NCBI GenBank assembly: GCA_001778985.1
Contig: MFIU01000001.1
Location: forward strand, 1-50,110
Length of the DNA: 50,110 nucleotides
Direction of reading: 5' to 3'
DNA from: Candidatus Giovannonibacteria bacterium RIFOXYD1_FULL_48_21
Lineage (GTDB): Bacteria > Patescibacteriota > Minisyncoccia > JACPKW01 > UBA11713
Positions 38,130 to 45,526 of the stretch are shown here, piece by piece. Under the pieces are notes generated by a model. That model saw only the letters and a list, made by a program, of their open reading frames with translations. It was not told the origin of the DNA and searched no databases. Position 1 is the stretch's first letter. Each line of letters starts with the position of its first letter. The translations under genes and the position numbers were made by a program.

Positions 38130-38201
38130 TGCCGCGGGTCAGAATCGAACTGACGACTCCTCGCTCTTCAGGCGAGAGCTCTGCCACTGAGCTACCGCGG
38201 C
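38130..38201 (-). tRNA. tRNA-Phe (GAA)
   Basis: Acceptor GCCGCGG/CCGCGGC, D-arm GCTC/GAGC, anticodon arm CTCGC-CTGAAGA-GCGAG (GAA), T-arm GTCAG/CTGAC. Discriminator A, no CCA encoded. Confidence 0.93.
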
Positions 38202-38268
38202 GCTAGAAAAAGTATAAGAAAAATTCTGTGGGCGCGCAAGGACTTGAACCTTGGACCTTCTCGGCTTG

Positions 38269-38376
38269 GCCCGTTAGAAATTTTTTGTGCGCGGTGAGAG
38301 ATTTGAACTCCCGACCCTCGCTGTGTAAAAGCGATGCTCTACCACTGAGCTAACCGCGCATATATTTCTAACGGGC
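38269..38376 (-). mobile_element. 108-bp inverted-repeat element carrying tRNA-Val
   Basis: GCCCGTTAGAAAT (38269-38281) and ATTTCTAACGGGC (38364-38376) form 13-bp terminal repeats of the same family as at 5518 and 47284. Only 4 and 6 nt separate them from tRNA-Val(UAC). TGAA (38377-38380) follows the right end, as at the other sites, but the left flank is CTTG, so no exact target duplication is visible. Confidence 0.7.
38288..38359 (-). tRNA. tRNA-Val (UAC), inside another tRNA gene
   Basis: Acceptor GCGCGGT/ACCGCGC, anticodon arm TCGCT-TTTACAC-AGCGA (TAC), T-arm GGGAG/CTCTC. It fills the inside of the inverted-repeat element almost completely. Confidence 0.92.
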
Positions 38377-38428
38377 TGAATAAACGAGACGCTCTGCCGA
38401 CTGAGCTACGCGCCCATTTTTATTTTTG

Positions 38429-38500
38429 TCCCCTCGGGGGGAATTGAACCTCCATCTGCTCCTTAGAAGGGAGCCATTCTGTCCATTGAACTACGAGGGG
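38429..38500 (-). tRNA. tRNA-Arg (UCU)
   Basis: Acceptor CCCCTCG/CGAGGGG, anticodon arm GCTCC-CTTCTAA-GGAGC (TCT), T-arm GGAGG with one mismatch. It is 13 nt upstream of the interrupted tRNA. Confidence 0.88.
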
Positions 38501-38523
38501 CAGGCGAAACTATTCTAGCCGAT

Positions 38524-38799
38524 TTAGGAAGGGTCTTCAACCGGAACGTTCTCTTTGTAATTTTCAAAGTTGAGCCGCTTTTCCTTGAGCCGCTCCAAAA
38601 CTTTATCCAAGAGCTGGGTCTGGAGCGTCGTACCCTCTTGGGCGCCGAAAGAAGCTTCCGGCTTTCTAAGAAAAAATTTCCAGAAAATCCAGGCGTCAAA
38701 GAGCAGGACGATAAACAGAAATAAAATCAAAAACCACAAAAGACCGTTCCAATGGAATTTAATGCGGGGAATTTTGAATTTTAGGAAATTAAAATTCAT
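38524..38799 (-). CDS. Small membrane protein at the end of the pilMNO group
   Basis: The 91 residues begin MNFNFLKFKIPRIKF, have one transmembrane helix at about 19-43 (LLWFLILFLFIVLLFDAWIFWKFFL) and an outer tail with a short coiled coil (LLDKVLERLKEKRLNFENY). Position after pilO, overlapping by 11 bp, suggests a pilus-assembly part taking the place of PilP, which it does not resemble. No conserved domain is recognised. A tRNA-Arg gene follows on the same strand. Confidence 0.6.
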   Translation of the reverse strand: MNFNFLKFKIPRIKFHWNGLLWFLILFLFIVLLFDAWIFWKFFLRKPEASFGAQEGTTLQTQLLDKVLERLKEKRLNFENYKENVPVEDPS

Positions 38800-39316
38800 A
38801 GCTCAAGAGTTTTAAGGTATAAAGCCCGCTCCAGGACGGAGCTTTTCCCTCGGCCGCTGTCTTCTGCAGAGTAATCTGCTCCCAGGCGGTCTCGTAAGGA
38901 AGATTTTCAGCCAAGAGGAGATATTGGAAGAGGGAGTTAAAATCGCCCGCGGCGGAAAGGCGGAAGGAAGGCCCGAGTTCTTTGGGGCCGGGGGCTAGGG
39001 CGGCGGACTGGACCTCCAGCTCAACTCCGCTCGTTCGCCCCGCTTCCTCCAAATCTTCGATGAAGCGCACAATTTCTTTTTCATTGAGAAACAAATCTTC
39101 GATGACCGCCCTCTCGCTCCGGCGCTCGTCCAATATTTTCTCAAAAGCCTTAAGATTTTTTAATTTCACATCCGCGCTCAAAATCCGGCCTTGAATCTCG
39201 CCCAGCTCTTTGGTCAAAAGCCCGAGCCGCCAGACCATAAATCCTCCCAGGGCCGCCAAGGCGCCAAAAAGCAATAGAGCCAACGCTAAAAGAATTTTAG
39301 AATTTATTCTGGTCAT
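38789..39316 (-). CDS. pilO: Type IV pilus inner-membrane protein PilO-like
   Basis: The 175 residues show the PilO plan: a short cytoplasmic start, one helix at about 8-30, a coiled coil near 31-75 (LTKELGEIQGRILSADVKLKNLKAFEKIL), then a ferredoxin-like domain about 80-175 (RFIEDLEEAGRTSGVELEVQ...FRLSAAGDFNSLFQYLLLAENLPY). PilO pairs with PilN to link the inner-membrane ring. Sequence conservation is low, so the call depends on layout and on pilM and pilN just upstream; ATGA overlap with pilN. Confidence 0.8.
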   Translation of the reverse strand: MTRINSKILLALALLLFGALAALGGFMVWRLGLLTKELGEIQGRILSADVKLKNLKAFEKILDERRSERAVIEDLFLNEKEIVRFIEDLEEAGRTSGVELEVQSAALAPGPKELGPSFRLSAAGDFNSLFQYLLLAENLPYETAWEQITLQKTAAEGKAPSWSGLYTLKLLSYEF

Positions 39317-39843
39317 GGCGCGGCGAGCTCCAGCTCTAAAGAAAATTTCAAGTCGACGCTTTTCAGCAGATTTGAAACCGGAGAGCTGATTTTCCGGAAG
39401 AGGGAGGCGGCTTCAAGAGCCTGGATGAAAGTCTGAAGGTCTTCCCGCTTTTGGGCCTGGCCTCCCAAAAATATTTTCCCGCGGCTGAAAGAAAGGGAAT
39501 CAATCCTGATTCCGGCCGGAGCAAGTCCCAGGGCGCGGCGCAAAAGCTCGGAGACCGGCAGGCCCCGCTTCGCCCCTTGGTCCAAGAGAAGAAGCTTGGA
39601 ATTTAGCTTGCCTATCTCCTGTTCCACCTCGGCGAGGCGTTGGAGCGGCTCGGCCTGGCTCGCCGAATCAAGCTCGCGCAAGAAACTTCTTTTCTCGAGC
39701 GCCAGAGACAGATAAATCGGGCCCATCAAAATAAGTCCCAAAAACACAATGACCGAAGCGCCGAAAAGCGCTACCACCAGAAAACGCCGCCTTTTTTCCA
39801 GTTCCAACTCTTTCTTATCCTCGTAAGGCAGGAGGTTAATCAT
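39313..39843 (-). CDS. pilN: Type IV pilus inner-membrane protein PilN-like
   Basis: The 176 residues start MINLLPYEDKKELELEKRRR, the PilN opening INLLP that binds PilM, followed by one helix at about 22-44 (FLVVALFGASVIVFLGLILM), a coiled coil to about 100 and a ferredoxin-like end (RIDSLSFSRGKIFLGGQAQKREDLQTFIQALE). It overlaps pilM by 4 nt and pilO by 4 nt, giving a translationally coupled set. PilN joins cytoplasmic PilM to the membrane ring. Confidence 0.85.
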   Translation of the reverse strand: MINLLPYEDKKELELEKRRRFLVVALFGASVIVFLGLILMGPIYLSLALEKRSFLRELDSASQAEPLQRLAEVEQEIGKLNSKLLLLDQGAKRGLPVSELLRRALGLAPAGIRIDSLSFSRGKIFLGGQAQKREDLQTFIQALEAASLFRKISSPVSNLLKSVDLKFSLELELAAP

Positions 39844-40934
39844 GTCGGTAAATTAACCGACCGCAGCGCCAGCCCCAGCGCCGTGGCGTAAGAAAGCGAC
39901 TCGTTGTAAGTAATCTCCGGAACATAATCTTCAAACGAAGCGATGTTCACCCAGGGGTTGGCTAAAACAACCGGCAATTTCAAATCATAAGCAAGATACT
40001 CGCCGAGCCCGATGAGATTAGACTCGCCGCCGCAAAGATAAAGTTTCGCCACCTCGGGCTTAGAGCTGTGGGCGTGGACGGCGTGGCCCTGCCAAAATAA
40101 AAGATGTCTTGAAATCTCGTCGCGGATGGCGGAAACAACCGGCAAAAGCGCGTTGAACACTTCCTGATTCTCTTTGGTCCGGACCAGACCCCGTTCTTTT
40201 TTCATCCGTTCGGCCGCGAAAAGTTCGATTTTAAAAGTCTGGACGAGGGCTTTATCCAGGTCCGCTCCGGCCAAACTCACAGTGGAAGTAAAACGGATGA
40301 TTCCTTGAGAAACAATGGCGAAGCTGGTCCGGGTTCGTCCGAAATCCACCACCATCACCACTCCTTCTTCGTCGGGCGGAAGAACCGAGCGCACCAGAGC
40401 CTGGGTTTCCATCTCAAACACCGCCGGCTTTAAACCCGCGGCCTTAACCGCGTCCCTATAACCCTCAACCAAATTTCTGGGGAAAGCCACGATGATTACG
40501 TCCAGATGGTCCTGCTTTTCCTCGGCCGGCAGAAGCTCATAGTCGAAAACAGCTTCGCTCGGCGAGAGCGGCACATGCTCTTCCAACTGCAGTTCCAAAG
40601 CCTCTCGGATATTCGCCTGCGACATTAACGGCAGAGTGACGAGGCCCAGGAAAGCTTTCTCCTCCGGCAAAGCCAGAATTATCTCGCGGCCGCTAAATTC
40701 CGAAAGACCGGATTTGAGAAAATCTATCAAAGCGTCTCTGTTTTTTATCTCGCCGGATTGAATCAAGCCCTCCGGCAGGACTTTCTGGCCGAATTTTCCC
40801 AAAACCGGGCGTCCTTTCCGGAAAGACAGCTCGACGAATTTCAAAGAACGGTCGGAAATATCCAAACCCAGAACCAAAGGCTCCAGATATTTGGACGGAG
40901 GGAAAATTTTTGAAAGATTTGGTAAGCGCATCAT
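39840..40934 (-). CDS. pilM: Type IV pilus assembly ATPase-like PilM
   Basis: The 364-residue product is an actin-fold protein of the PilM/FtsA type: LVLGLDISDRSLKFVEL at about 21-37 (phosphate 1), VVMVVDFGRTRTSFAIV near 184-200 (phosphate 2), and LYLCGGESNLIGLGEYLA near 305-322 (adenosine). PilM lies on the cytoplasmic face and binds the PilN N-terminus. It is 24 nt downstream of the PilX-like gene. Motif order and following pilN, pilO settle the identification. Confidence 0.9.
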   Translation of the reverse strand: MMRLPNLSKIFPPSKYLEPLVLGLDISDRSLKFVELSFRKGRPVLGKFGQKVLPEGLIQSGEIKNRDALIDFLKSGLSEFSGREIILALPEEKAFLGLVTLPLMSQANIREALELQLEEHVPLSPSEAVFDYELLPAEEKQDHLDVIIVAFPRNLVEGYRDAVKAAGLKPAVFEMETQALVRSVLPPDEEGVVMVVDFGRTRTSFAIVSQGIIRFTSTVSLAGADLDKALVQTFKIELFAAERMKKERGLVRTKENQEVFNALLPVVSAIRDEISRHLLFWQGHAVHAHSSKPEVAKLYLCGGESNLIGLGEYLAYDLKLPVVLANPWVNIASFEDYVPEITYNESLSYATALGLALRSVNLPT

Positions 40935-40958
40935 CCTTCTTCTAGAGTAGTGGAATTT

Positions 40959-42377
40959 TTAAGGCACTTCTAGCCAGGTTAAAATATCAAAACTTCCGGA
41001 GGGACCGGCGAAATTGACCGAGGCGAGGCCGGTCTCATAGGTTACGGTGGCGCTGTTTTTGATGTGAAGTTGATAAGCGCTCGCTTCTTTCAGAGCGGTG
41101 GAATCTTCAGTCCTCAACAATCCGTGGGGCGCGTAGTAAATTGAAGCATCCGCGCTGTTTTTGGGCTGGATGGCAATTTCACTGCCTCCAGTCTGGGCAG
41201 AGTTGTTCTGGGAGATGAGCGCGATATAGCTTCCGGGGCTTCCCGACCCCAGCACCTTGGCGGAATTCTGCACCAAAATCTTGCTGGAGGTGAGGCGATT
41301 GGAAGGGTTGTCGGCAATAACCACTTCGGAGAAACTGCCGTAGCTCGGATCCAGCAGCAGCTGGGCCGTGTTTTCTATGCTGAAATTGCCGCGAACCCAG
41401 AGTGTTCCCTTGAGGATTACCACCGCGTCGTTCTTAATGAGAAAATCGCAGTTTATTTTTTGGGAATCAAGAACGGTGGTCCCGTCATCCAAAATATAAG
41501 GACAGGGGCTGGTATGCACTCCGTCAGCCTCGGCCGCGGCTTCCCATTGGGCGATTTGGCTGTCCGATATCGGGAAGTTTAATTTCGGGAGGTCAGCCGG
41601 CGGCTGGGTACCTGGAAAAATTTCGCCGCCCACCGTACTGCCGCTAAGCGAGGTCAAATAGTAGGCGTCGCCTCCGATCGTACTGACGCTGATTGTATCG
41701 GCGTAGGCATTTTTAGAAACAGAGGTATCCGAAATAGACGTGGTGGAGCTCGCGTTTCCTCCGATGCTTACGTCTTCAATCTTGTGGGCTCGGGCCTCGC
41801 CGCCGATTGAAAAAGTATTATCACCTTCGATTTCAGAAATTGAGGCCGCGAAAGCATCCAGGGTTATCTTGGCCGTATTCTTACCCTCAATATCGCCGTT
41901 AGAGTAGAGGTTACCGATAATCATCGAAGAGTTTTCCAAAAGAACGCCTCCGTCTCCGACCTGAACGGCATAGCCGAAGCTGGCTCCGGTCCCCTGTTTC
42001 ACTGAAGTTTTCACAATGCGATGGATGTCCTTGATATCAGCCGCGCTTTGAATATCTTTGCCGCCAACGATACTGTTCACGGTAATGGTGGTATTGGCGC
42101 CGTAGAGCGAGAGGGTATACGACGCCGGAAGATTTTTGCCGCGCTTCAGACGAAAAACCGCGTCTTCAATCCCGGACTCGGAAAGAAAATAAGAACGCTT
42201 GGATTTGAAATCCAGCTCGGAAATTCTGGCGCTCGAAAAGGCCAAGGCGGCGGCCAGGGTGATTAAAGTCAGCATCGCGAACAAAATCAGAAGCACGGCC
42301 ACCATAAAAGCCTGCCCCGCCGTTGGCGGGGTAAACCCGCTCCTTTTAATATTTGGCGCGAAGTACGGCAGAGGCAT
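40959..42377 (-). CDS. PilX-like minor pilin with long beta-rich C-terminal domain
   Basis: The 472 residues start with a hydrophobic segment about 22-48 (QAFMVAVLLILFAMLTLITLAAALA) and SKRSYFLSESGIEDAVFRLKRG, a pattern seen in PilX/PilW-type accessory pilins; there is no clean G-FTLxE site. The C-terminal about 330 residues are Ser/Thr/Gly-rich and look like repetitive beta structure (SIGGEARAHKIEDVSIGG, VSTIGGDAYYLTS, STVGGEIFPG), perhaps a surface adhesin. SGFTPPTAGQ near 13-22 comes from a palindromic insert. It overlaps the upstream prepilin gene by 32 bp. Confidence 0.7.
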   Translation of the reverse strand: MPLPYFAPNIKRSGFTPPTAGQAFMVAVLLILFAMLTLITLAAALAFSSARISELDFKSKRSYFLSESGIEDAVFRLKRGKNLPASYTLSLYGANTTITVNSIVGGKDIQSAADIKDIHRIVKTSVKQGTGASFGYAVQVGDGGVLLENSSMIIGNLYSNGDIEGKNTAKITLDAFAASISEIEGDNTFSIGGEARAHKIEDVSIGGNASSTTSISDTSVSKNAYADTISVSTIGGDAYYLTSLSGSTVGGEIFPGTQPPADLPKLNFPISDSQIAQWEAAAEADGVHTSPCPYILDDGTTVLDSQKINCDFLIKNDAVVILKGTLWVRGNFSIENTAQLLLDPSYGSFSEVVIADNPSNRLTSSKILVQNSAKVLGSGSPGSYIALISQNNSAQTGGSEIAIQPKNSADASIYYAPHGLLRTEDSTALKEASAYQLHIKNSATVTYETGLASVNFAGPSGSFDILTWLEVP

Positions 42378-42831
42378 AAAAAGTTTTATCTTGAAAAGTA
42401 ATTTCGACGGTAACGAGGTCGGAGTTCGCGCCAGGCAGGTGCCAGAAAATCAGGCTCGAAATGGGAGCCTCCGGTCCGGTCAGAAATTCAGCCGGTCCGG
42501 AGTCATCCTGCTTCTGGAGCCTAGAGGAAGCGAGAAAGAAAGTGCGGCTGACTTGGACTTGGCTTCCAGGAGATTGGACCGTGCGCAGAACAAGAGTTCC
42601 GGGATTTGAACCGAAAACGCTCGCCGCGACCAGCACCTCCGAACCTTGCCTAATTTCCCTGACCAGAGTTTCAAGCGCCAACTCCGCCGCTTGGGCCGTG
42701 AGGCGGTCGCTACGCAGCTCTTTGGCGCCCGAAGCCAGGGTTAAAACTACCTGAATCACGCCCGCGCTTAACAAGGCGAGAAGCCCGATATAAATTAAAA
42801 TTTCAAGCAAAGTGAATCCTTGTTTTCGCAT
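42346..42831 (-). CDS. Type IV prepilin (PilW-like minor pilin)
   Basis: The 161-residue product has the class III leader MRKQG and the prepilin motif GFTLLEILIYIGLLALLSAG: cleavage after G5 leaves F6 with E10 at position +5. The helical stem runs to about 60 and the globular part is beta-rich. It fits PilW/GspJ-like minor pilins that prime the pilus tip. Neighbours on both sides encode other minor pilins. The start is immediately upstream of the stop of the previous gene, a tight operon. Confidence 0.85.
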   Translation of the reverse strand: MRKQGFTLLEILIYIGLLALLSAGVIQVVLTLASGAKELRSDRLTAQAAELALETLVREIRQGSEVLVAASVFGSNPGTLVLRTVQSPGSQVQVSRTFFLASSRLQKQDDSGPAEFLTGPEAPISSLIFWHLPGANSDLVTVEITFQDKTFYASAVLRAKY

Positions 42832-43359
42832 CTAATTGTCGAAAAGGTCCGTCAAATAACCCTCCAGAGTTAAAAGCTCTTCCCGACCTTTGAAATTCCA
42901 GGAAACTTTCATTGTTATTTTTTTGGTGTCAGGGTCGTCGTTCGCGGGGTTGTAGATGGTTTCAATGTTGGCCGTCCCGTCCCGTGAAACATTTTCAATC
43001 CGAAAACTCCGGGTGAAAAGACCGGAGATGGGCGCGGGAGCCAAACCAACCACGCTCCATTGGAAGAGGGCGGGGTCAAAACTCAAATAGTAATCAGTGT
43101 TCGGAGAAAGAAGAGCGATATTCTGATTCCAGCCGGAGTCGCGCAGATGCCGTAAAACTTCCAGCCCCTCTTCCAGCAAAAAAGCGACTTGAAGCTTCTG
43201 ATTCGAAAATTCCACCGTGCTTTGGGCCAGCAGAAACACCGCCACCAGCGCCAAAAGCGAGCCGGCCACGAGGGACACGGCCAAAACAATCTCCAAAAGT
43301 CCGAAACCCTGCCTGGCCGGCAGGCAGGCCCTTTTTTTATTCGGCAAGTCCTGAAGCAT
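42832..43359 (-). CDS. Type IV prepilin (PilV-like) with a palindromic insertion in its leader
   Basis: The 175 residues have the prepilin motif GFGLLEIVLAVSLVAGSLLA near 18-37. The leader MLQDLPNKKR is separated from G18 by ACLPARQ, seven residues encoded by the palindrome at 43308-43330; without it the sequence would read KKRGFGLLE. Processing by prepilin peptidase could still work because the G-F-x-x-x-E core is intact. It resembles PilV/GspI minor pilins. It overlaps the next prepilin gene by 23 bp. Confidence 0.82.
   Translation of the reverse strand: MLQDLPNKKRACLPARQGFGLLEIVLAVSLVAGSLLALVAVFLLAQSTVEFSNQKLQVAFLLEEGLEVLRHLRDSGWNQNIALLSPNTDYYLSFDPALFQWSVVGLAPAPISGLFTRSFRIENVSRDGTANIETIYNPANDDPDTKKITMKVSWNFKGREELLTLEGYLTDLFDN
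43308..43330. repeat. CCTGCCTGGCCGGCAGGCAGG palindrome inside a prepilin leader
   Basis: A 21-nt palindrome coding for ACLPARQ. A related palindrome, CCCCGCCGTTGGCGGGG at 42315-42331, lies in the leader or helix start of the PilX-like gene. Confidence 0.6.
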
Positions 43360-43780
43360 AGATGGTTATGGTGGTGCTAGCGAGAGCGTCCGAGGTCAAT
43401 TCAATGCGGATGGTGCCGATGCTGGCGGCGCGGCCAGTTAATCTTTCAAAAATTACCTCCGAAGCCCCTCCAAGTGAAATCAAACCTATTTTTGCGCCGG
43501 CTGGCAAAAGAATTTCAAGATTAGAGGGGTCAGAGGCGGAATAACTTGAACCTTTGAAGCGAACCAAGCGCGTTTCTTCAAAATGAACCCCCCAGGAAGA
43601 TTTTCCTTCCGCCCCCAGGGTCTGGATGCGGGCCAGGCTAAGCTCAGAGAGGACTTTGGCGCGGGCTTCTTTCAATAAAGAGTTTTGGCGAAAGCTGGAG
43701 AAGGCCGCCACGGCCAGGGCGGTAATCACCAAAATGATGCCGAGGGCGAATAAAATTTCGAGGAGCGTAAAACCTCTCAT
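43337..43780 (-). CDS. Type IV prepilin (FimT/GspH-like)
   Basis: The 147 residues begin MRGFTLLEILFALGIILVIT, with a very short leader (MRG) and the prepilin motif GFTLLE; cleavage after G3. The stem AAFSSFRQNSLLKEARAKVLSELSLARIQTL and the beta domain suit GspH/FimT minor pilins. It starts 2 nt after the pilC stop and overlaps the PilV-like gene, so it is part of the pilC-to-pilO operon. Minor pilins of this class sit at the pilus tip and may bind DNA. Confidence 0.85.
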   Translation of the reverse strand: MRGFTLLEILFALGIILVITALAVAAFSSFRQNSLLKEARAKVLSELSLARIQTLGAEGKSSWGVHFEETRLVRFKGSSYSASDPSNLEILLPAGAKIGLISLGGASEVIFERLTGRAASIGTIRIELTSDALASTTITIYASGLAE

Positions 43781-43781
43781 A

Positions 43782-44990
43782 TCAAAGCGTTCCCACTACG
43801 CTGTAAAGAGGTTGAATCATGGAAAAAGCGAAAAGCCCCACCACCACTCCGATGATAATCATCAAAGCCGGCTCGATAATCGTGGAGAGGTCTTTGGTCG
43901 CCTGGGCGACTTCGTTTTCGTAAAAAACCGCGAGTCTGAAAAGCATCTCGGAAAGCTTGCCGGTCTCCTCGCCCACCGCCATCATCTCGCCGACCAAAGA
44001 GGGATAAAGCTCCGAGTTCTGGATGAAAATTTTGGAAATCGGCTCGCCTTTCTCAATGCTTTTTTGGGCCGAGAGCACCACCTCCCGATAATAATGATTC
44101 TGCAAAACGCCGTTGGTTACCGCGAGGGCTTCCAAAATTTCCACACCGGCCCCAACCAGCGAGCCCAACGTCCGGCAGGTGCGGGCGGAATTTGTTTTTT
44201 TGACGAGTCCGGCGATGACCGGAATCTTCAAAAGGGCAAAATCAATGAATCTATGCCCCCGCTCGCTTCTCGAAGCAAAGTATAAGGCGGCAAAAAAAAT
44301 AAGAAGAAGAATAGCGCCCAGAATTAAATTATCCAAGAAAAAGTTGCTGACGTTTATGATGAGACGGGTCGAAGCAGGAAGTTTAATGTTTAATTCCTTA
44401 AAAGTCTGAACCAAAGTCGGCACCACGTAGACCAGCATTAAGATTCCGATGCCGAACATCGCGACGAGAATCACGGCCGGATAAATCAAGGCTCCCCGGA
44501 TTTTTCTTTTGAGGTCGTATTCGCGCTTCAGCTGATGGGCTATCAATTTCAATGATTCATCGAGCTTGCCGGTTTTTTCACCCGCGGCCACCATGGCCTG
44601 AAACAAAGGAGGAAAAATGTTCGGAAAACTTTTCAAGGCCTCGGAAAAATTCGAGCCTTTTTTGATGGCGGCCGCCAGAGCAAGAAGAGTTTCTTGGAAC
44701 TTGTGATTGTGGGATTCCCGGGCTAAAACTTCAAAACTCCTCGCCAAGGCGAGCCCGGCGGCAATCATCACCGAGAGATTTCTCGCGAAAATCATCTTCT
44801 CGGCGGTTGAGACGCGCCTTAAAAAAGAAGGCAGGCGAAGCGTTAAACCGGCCTGGGCCTCTTCGGCGCTTATCAAGACATACCCTTCCTCGCGAAGGGA
44901 TTTCGCGAGTTCAAATTTATCTTTGGCCTCCCTCGAGCCTTTCAACTCCTCTCCGGCCAAACTCTTGGCCGCGTAGCTGTAAACCGCCAT
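43782..44990 (-). CDS. pilC: Type IV pilus platform protein PilC (GspF family)
   Basis: The 402 residues contain two T2SSF domains at about 68-190 and 270-395, each with the typical ARNLSVMIAAGLALARSFEVLARES or CRTLGSLVGAGVEILEALAVT pattern, plus three transmembrane helices (about 170-195, 215-240, 370-395). PilC sits in the inner membrane below the pilus and works with the PilB motor. Typical GspF/PilC proteins have about 400 residues. It leads the minor-pilin operon; pilB is separate, with two other genes between. Confidence 0.92.
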   Translation of the reverse strand: MAVYSYAAKSLAGEELKGSREAKDKFELAKSLREEGYVLISAEEAQAGLTLRLPSFLRRVSTAEKMIFARNLSVMIAAGLALARSFEVLARESHNHKFQETLLALAAAIKKGSNFSEALKSFPNIFPPLFQAMVAAGEKTGKLDESLKLIAHQLKREYDLKRKIRGALIYPAVILVAMFGIGILMLVYVVPTLVQTFKELNIKLPASTRLIINVSNFFLDNLILGAILLLIFFAALYFASRSERGHRFIDFALLKIPVIAGLVKKTNSARTCRTLGSLVGAGVEILEALAVTNGVLQNHYYREVVLSAQKSIEKGEPISKIFIQNSELYPSLVGEMMAVGEETGKLSEMLFRLAVFYENEVAQATKDLSTIIEPALMIIIGVVVGLFAFSMIQPLYSVVGTL

Positions 44991-45034
44991 AATTTAAGTT
45001 TAGCAAAATTCCGCCAAACTCCTTTTGGAAAACA

Positions 45035-45056
45035 AAAAACCCCTAAAAGGGTTTTT
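45035..45056. terminator. Bidirectional terminator between pilC and the HicB-like gene
   Basis: AAAAACCC pairs with GGGTTTTT over 8 bp around a 6-nt loop with T-runs on both sides. It would end minus-strand transcripts from pilB and the gene after it. Confidence 0.65.
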
Positions 45057-45067
45057 ATTATTGCAAC

Positions 45068-45096
45068 TTGATTTTATGTTTATAACGCACTATCAT
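45068..45096 (+). promoter_or_regulatory. Promoter of the HicB-like gene
   Basis: TTGATT and TATCAT are separated by 17 nt, and the -10 box ends 7 nt before the ATG at 45104, predicting a leaderless transcript. Confidence 0.65.
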
Positions 45097-45103
45097 AACC
45101 CAT

Positions 45104-45358
45104 ATGAACTCCTACACCTACCGAATAATCATTGAGCCGGATGAGAACAACACTTTTCACGCCTATGTTCCGGCGCTTCCTGGTTGCCATACATGGGGAG
45201 AAAGTTTTGAGGAAGCGCGCGAGAATATCCGCGACGCAATTGATACTTATATAAGAAGTCTTACCAAAGACGGCGAAAGAATTCCTTTGGATCGCGGAGT
45301 TGAAATAGTGGAAACCATATCCGCTTCACGACCAAGAAAATCTTTTTCCCGTGTCTAA
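45104..45358 (+). CDS. HicB-like antitoxin-family protein, no HicA partner
   Basis: The 84 residues match HicB: YRIIIEPDENNTFHAYVPALPGCHTWGESFEEARENIRDAIDTYIRSLTKDGERIP at about 6-61, with the partial RNase H-like fold, and no DNA-binding domain at the end. In typical hicAB pairs the toxin is adjacent, but no HicA-like frame exists on either side here, so it may be a solitary regulator or remnant. Its promoter is a clean leaderless type. The last 33 bp overlap a minus-strand gene. Confidence 0.82.
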   Translation: MNSYTYRIIIEPDENNTFHAYVPALPGCHTWGESFEEARENIRDAIDTYIRSLTKDGERIPLDRGVEIVETISASRPRKSFSRV

Positions 45359-45511
45359 ACTCCCTCTGTGTCTCGCCATCCAGGCAAAAACAGCCGCGAG
45401 ATGATTATCTATTTCTGCAAACCCCTTTGTAACCGATTGGGCAATTTTCTCAATATCCTTCTTAGTAGCCAGAACTTCTTTCAGTTTTTTAATGTCGTTG
45501 TCCGTAAGCAT
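45326..45511 (-). CDS. Small coiled-coil hypothetical protein
   Basis: The 61 residues begin MLTDNDIKKLKEVLATKKDIEKIAQSVTKGFAEIDNH, a short amphipathic helix or coiled coil of a kind found in many CPR and phage-related small proteins, and end in RHRGSLDTGKRFSWS. No function is known. It follows pilB by 15 nt on the same strand and overlaps the 3' end of the HicB-like gene on the opposite strand by 33 bp. No Shine-Dalgarno is obvious. Coding is possible but only moderately supported. Confidence 0.45.
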   Translation of the reverse strand: MLTDNDIKKLKEVLATKKDIEKIAQSVTKGFAEIDNHLAAVFAWMARHRGSLDTGKRFSWS

Positions 45512-45526
45512 ATTCCAATAATAAGA

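Larger units (their letters stand above)
38229..38415 (-). tRNA. Interrupted tRNA gene (identity unclear) containing an inverted-repeat element
   Basis: Two halves share a 7-bp acceptor stem GGGCGCG/CGCGCCC, D-arm GCTC/GAGC, anticodon stem TCTCG/CGAGA and T-arm CAAGG/CCTTG. A 108-bp element lies in the anticodon loop. Removing the element leaves 13 to 15 nt of loop instead of 7, so the original anticodon cannot be read. It may be spliced at other points, or be inactive. Confidence 0.6.

Noticed and set aside
38269-38376. Group I intron in the tRNA anticodon loop
   Set aside because: At 108 bp it is too short, lacks any P3-P8 core, and is occupied by an intact tRNA-Val; its ends match elements that lie outside tRNAs.
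45104-45511. A hicAB toxin-antitoxin pair
   Set aside because: No HicA-like frame is next to the HicB-like gene; the neighbouring 61-residue frame is on the other strand and coiled-coil.
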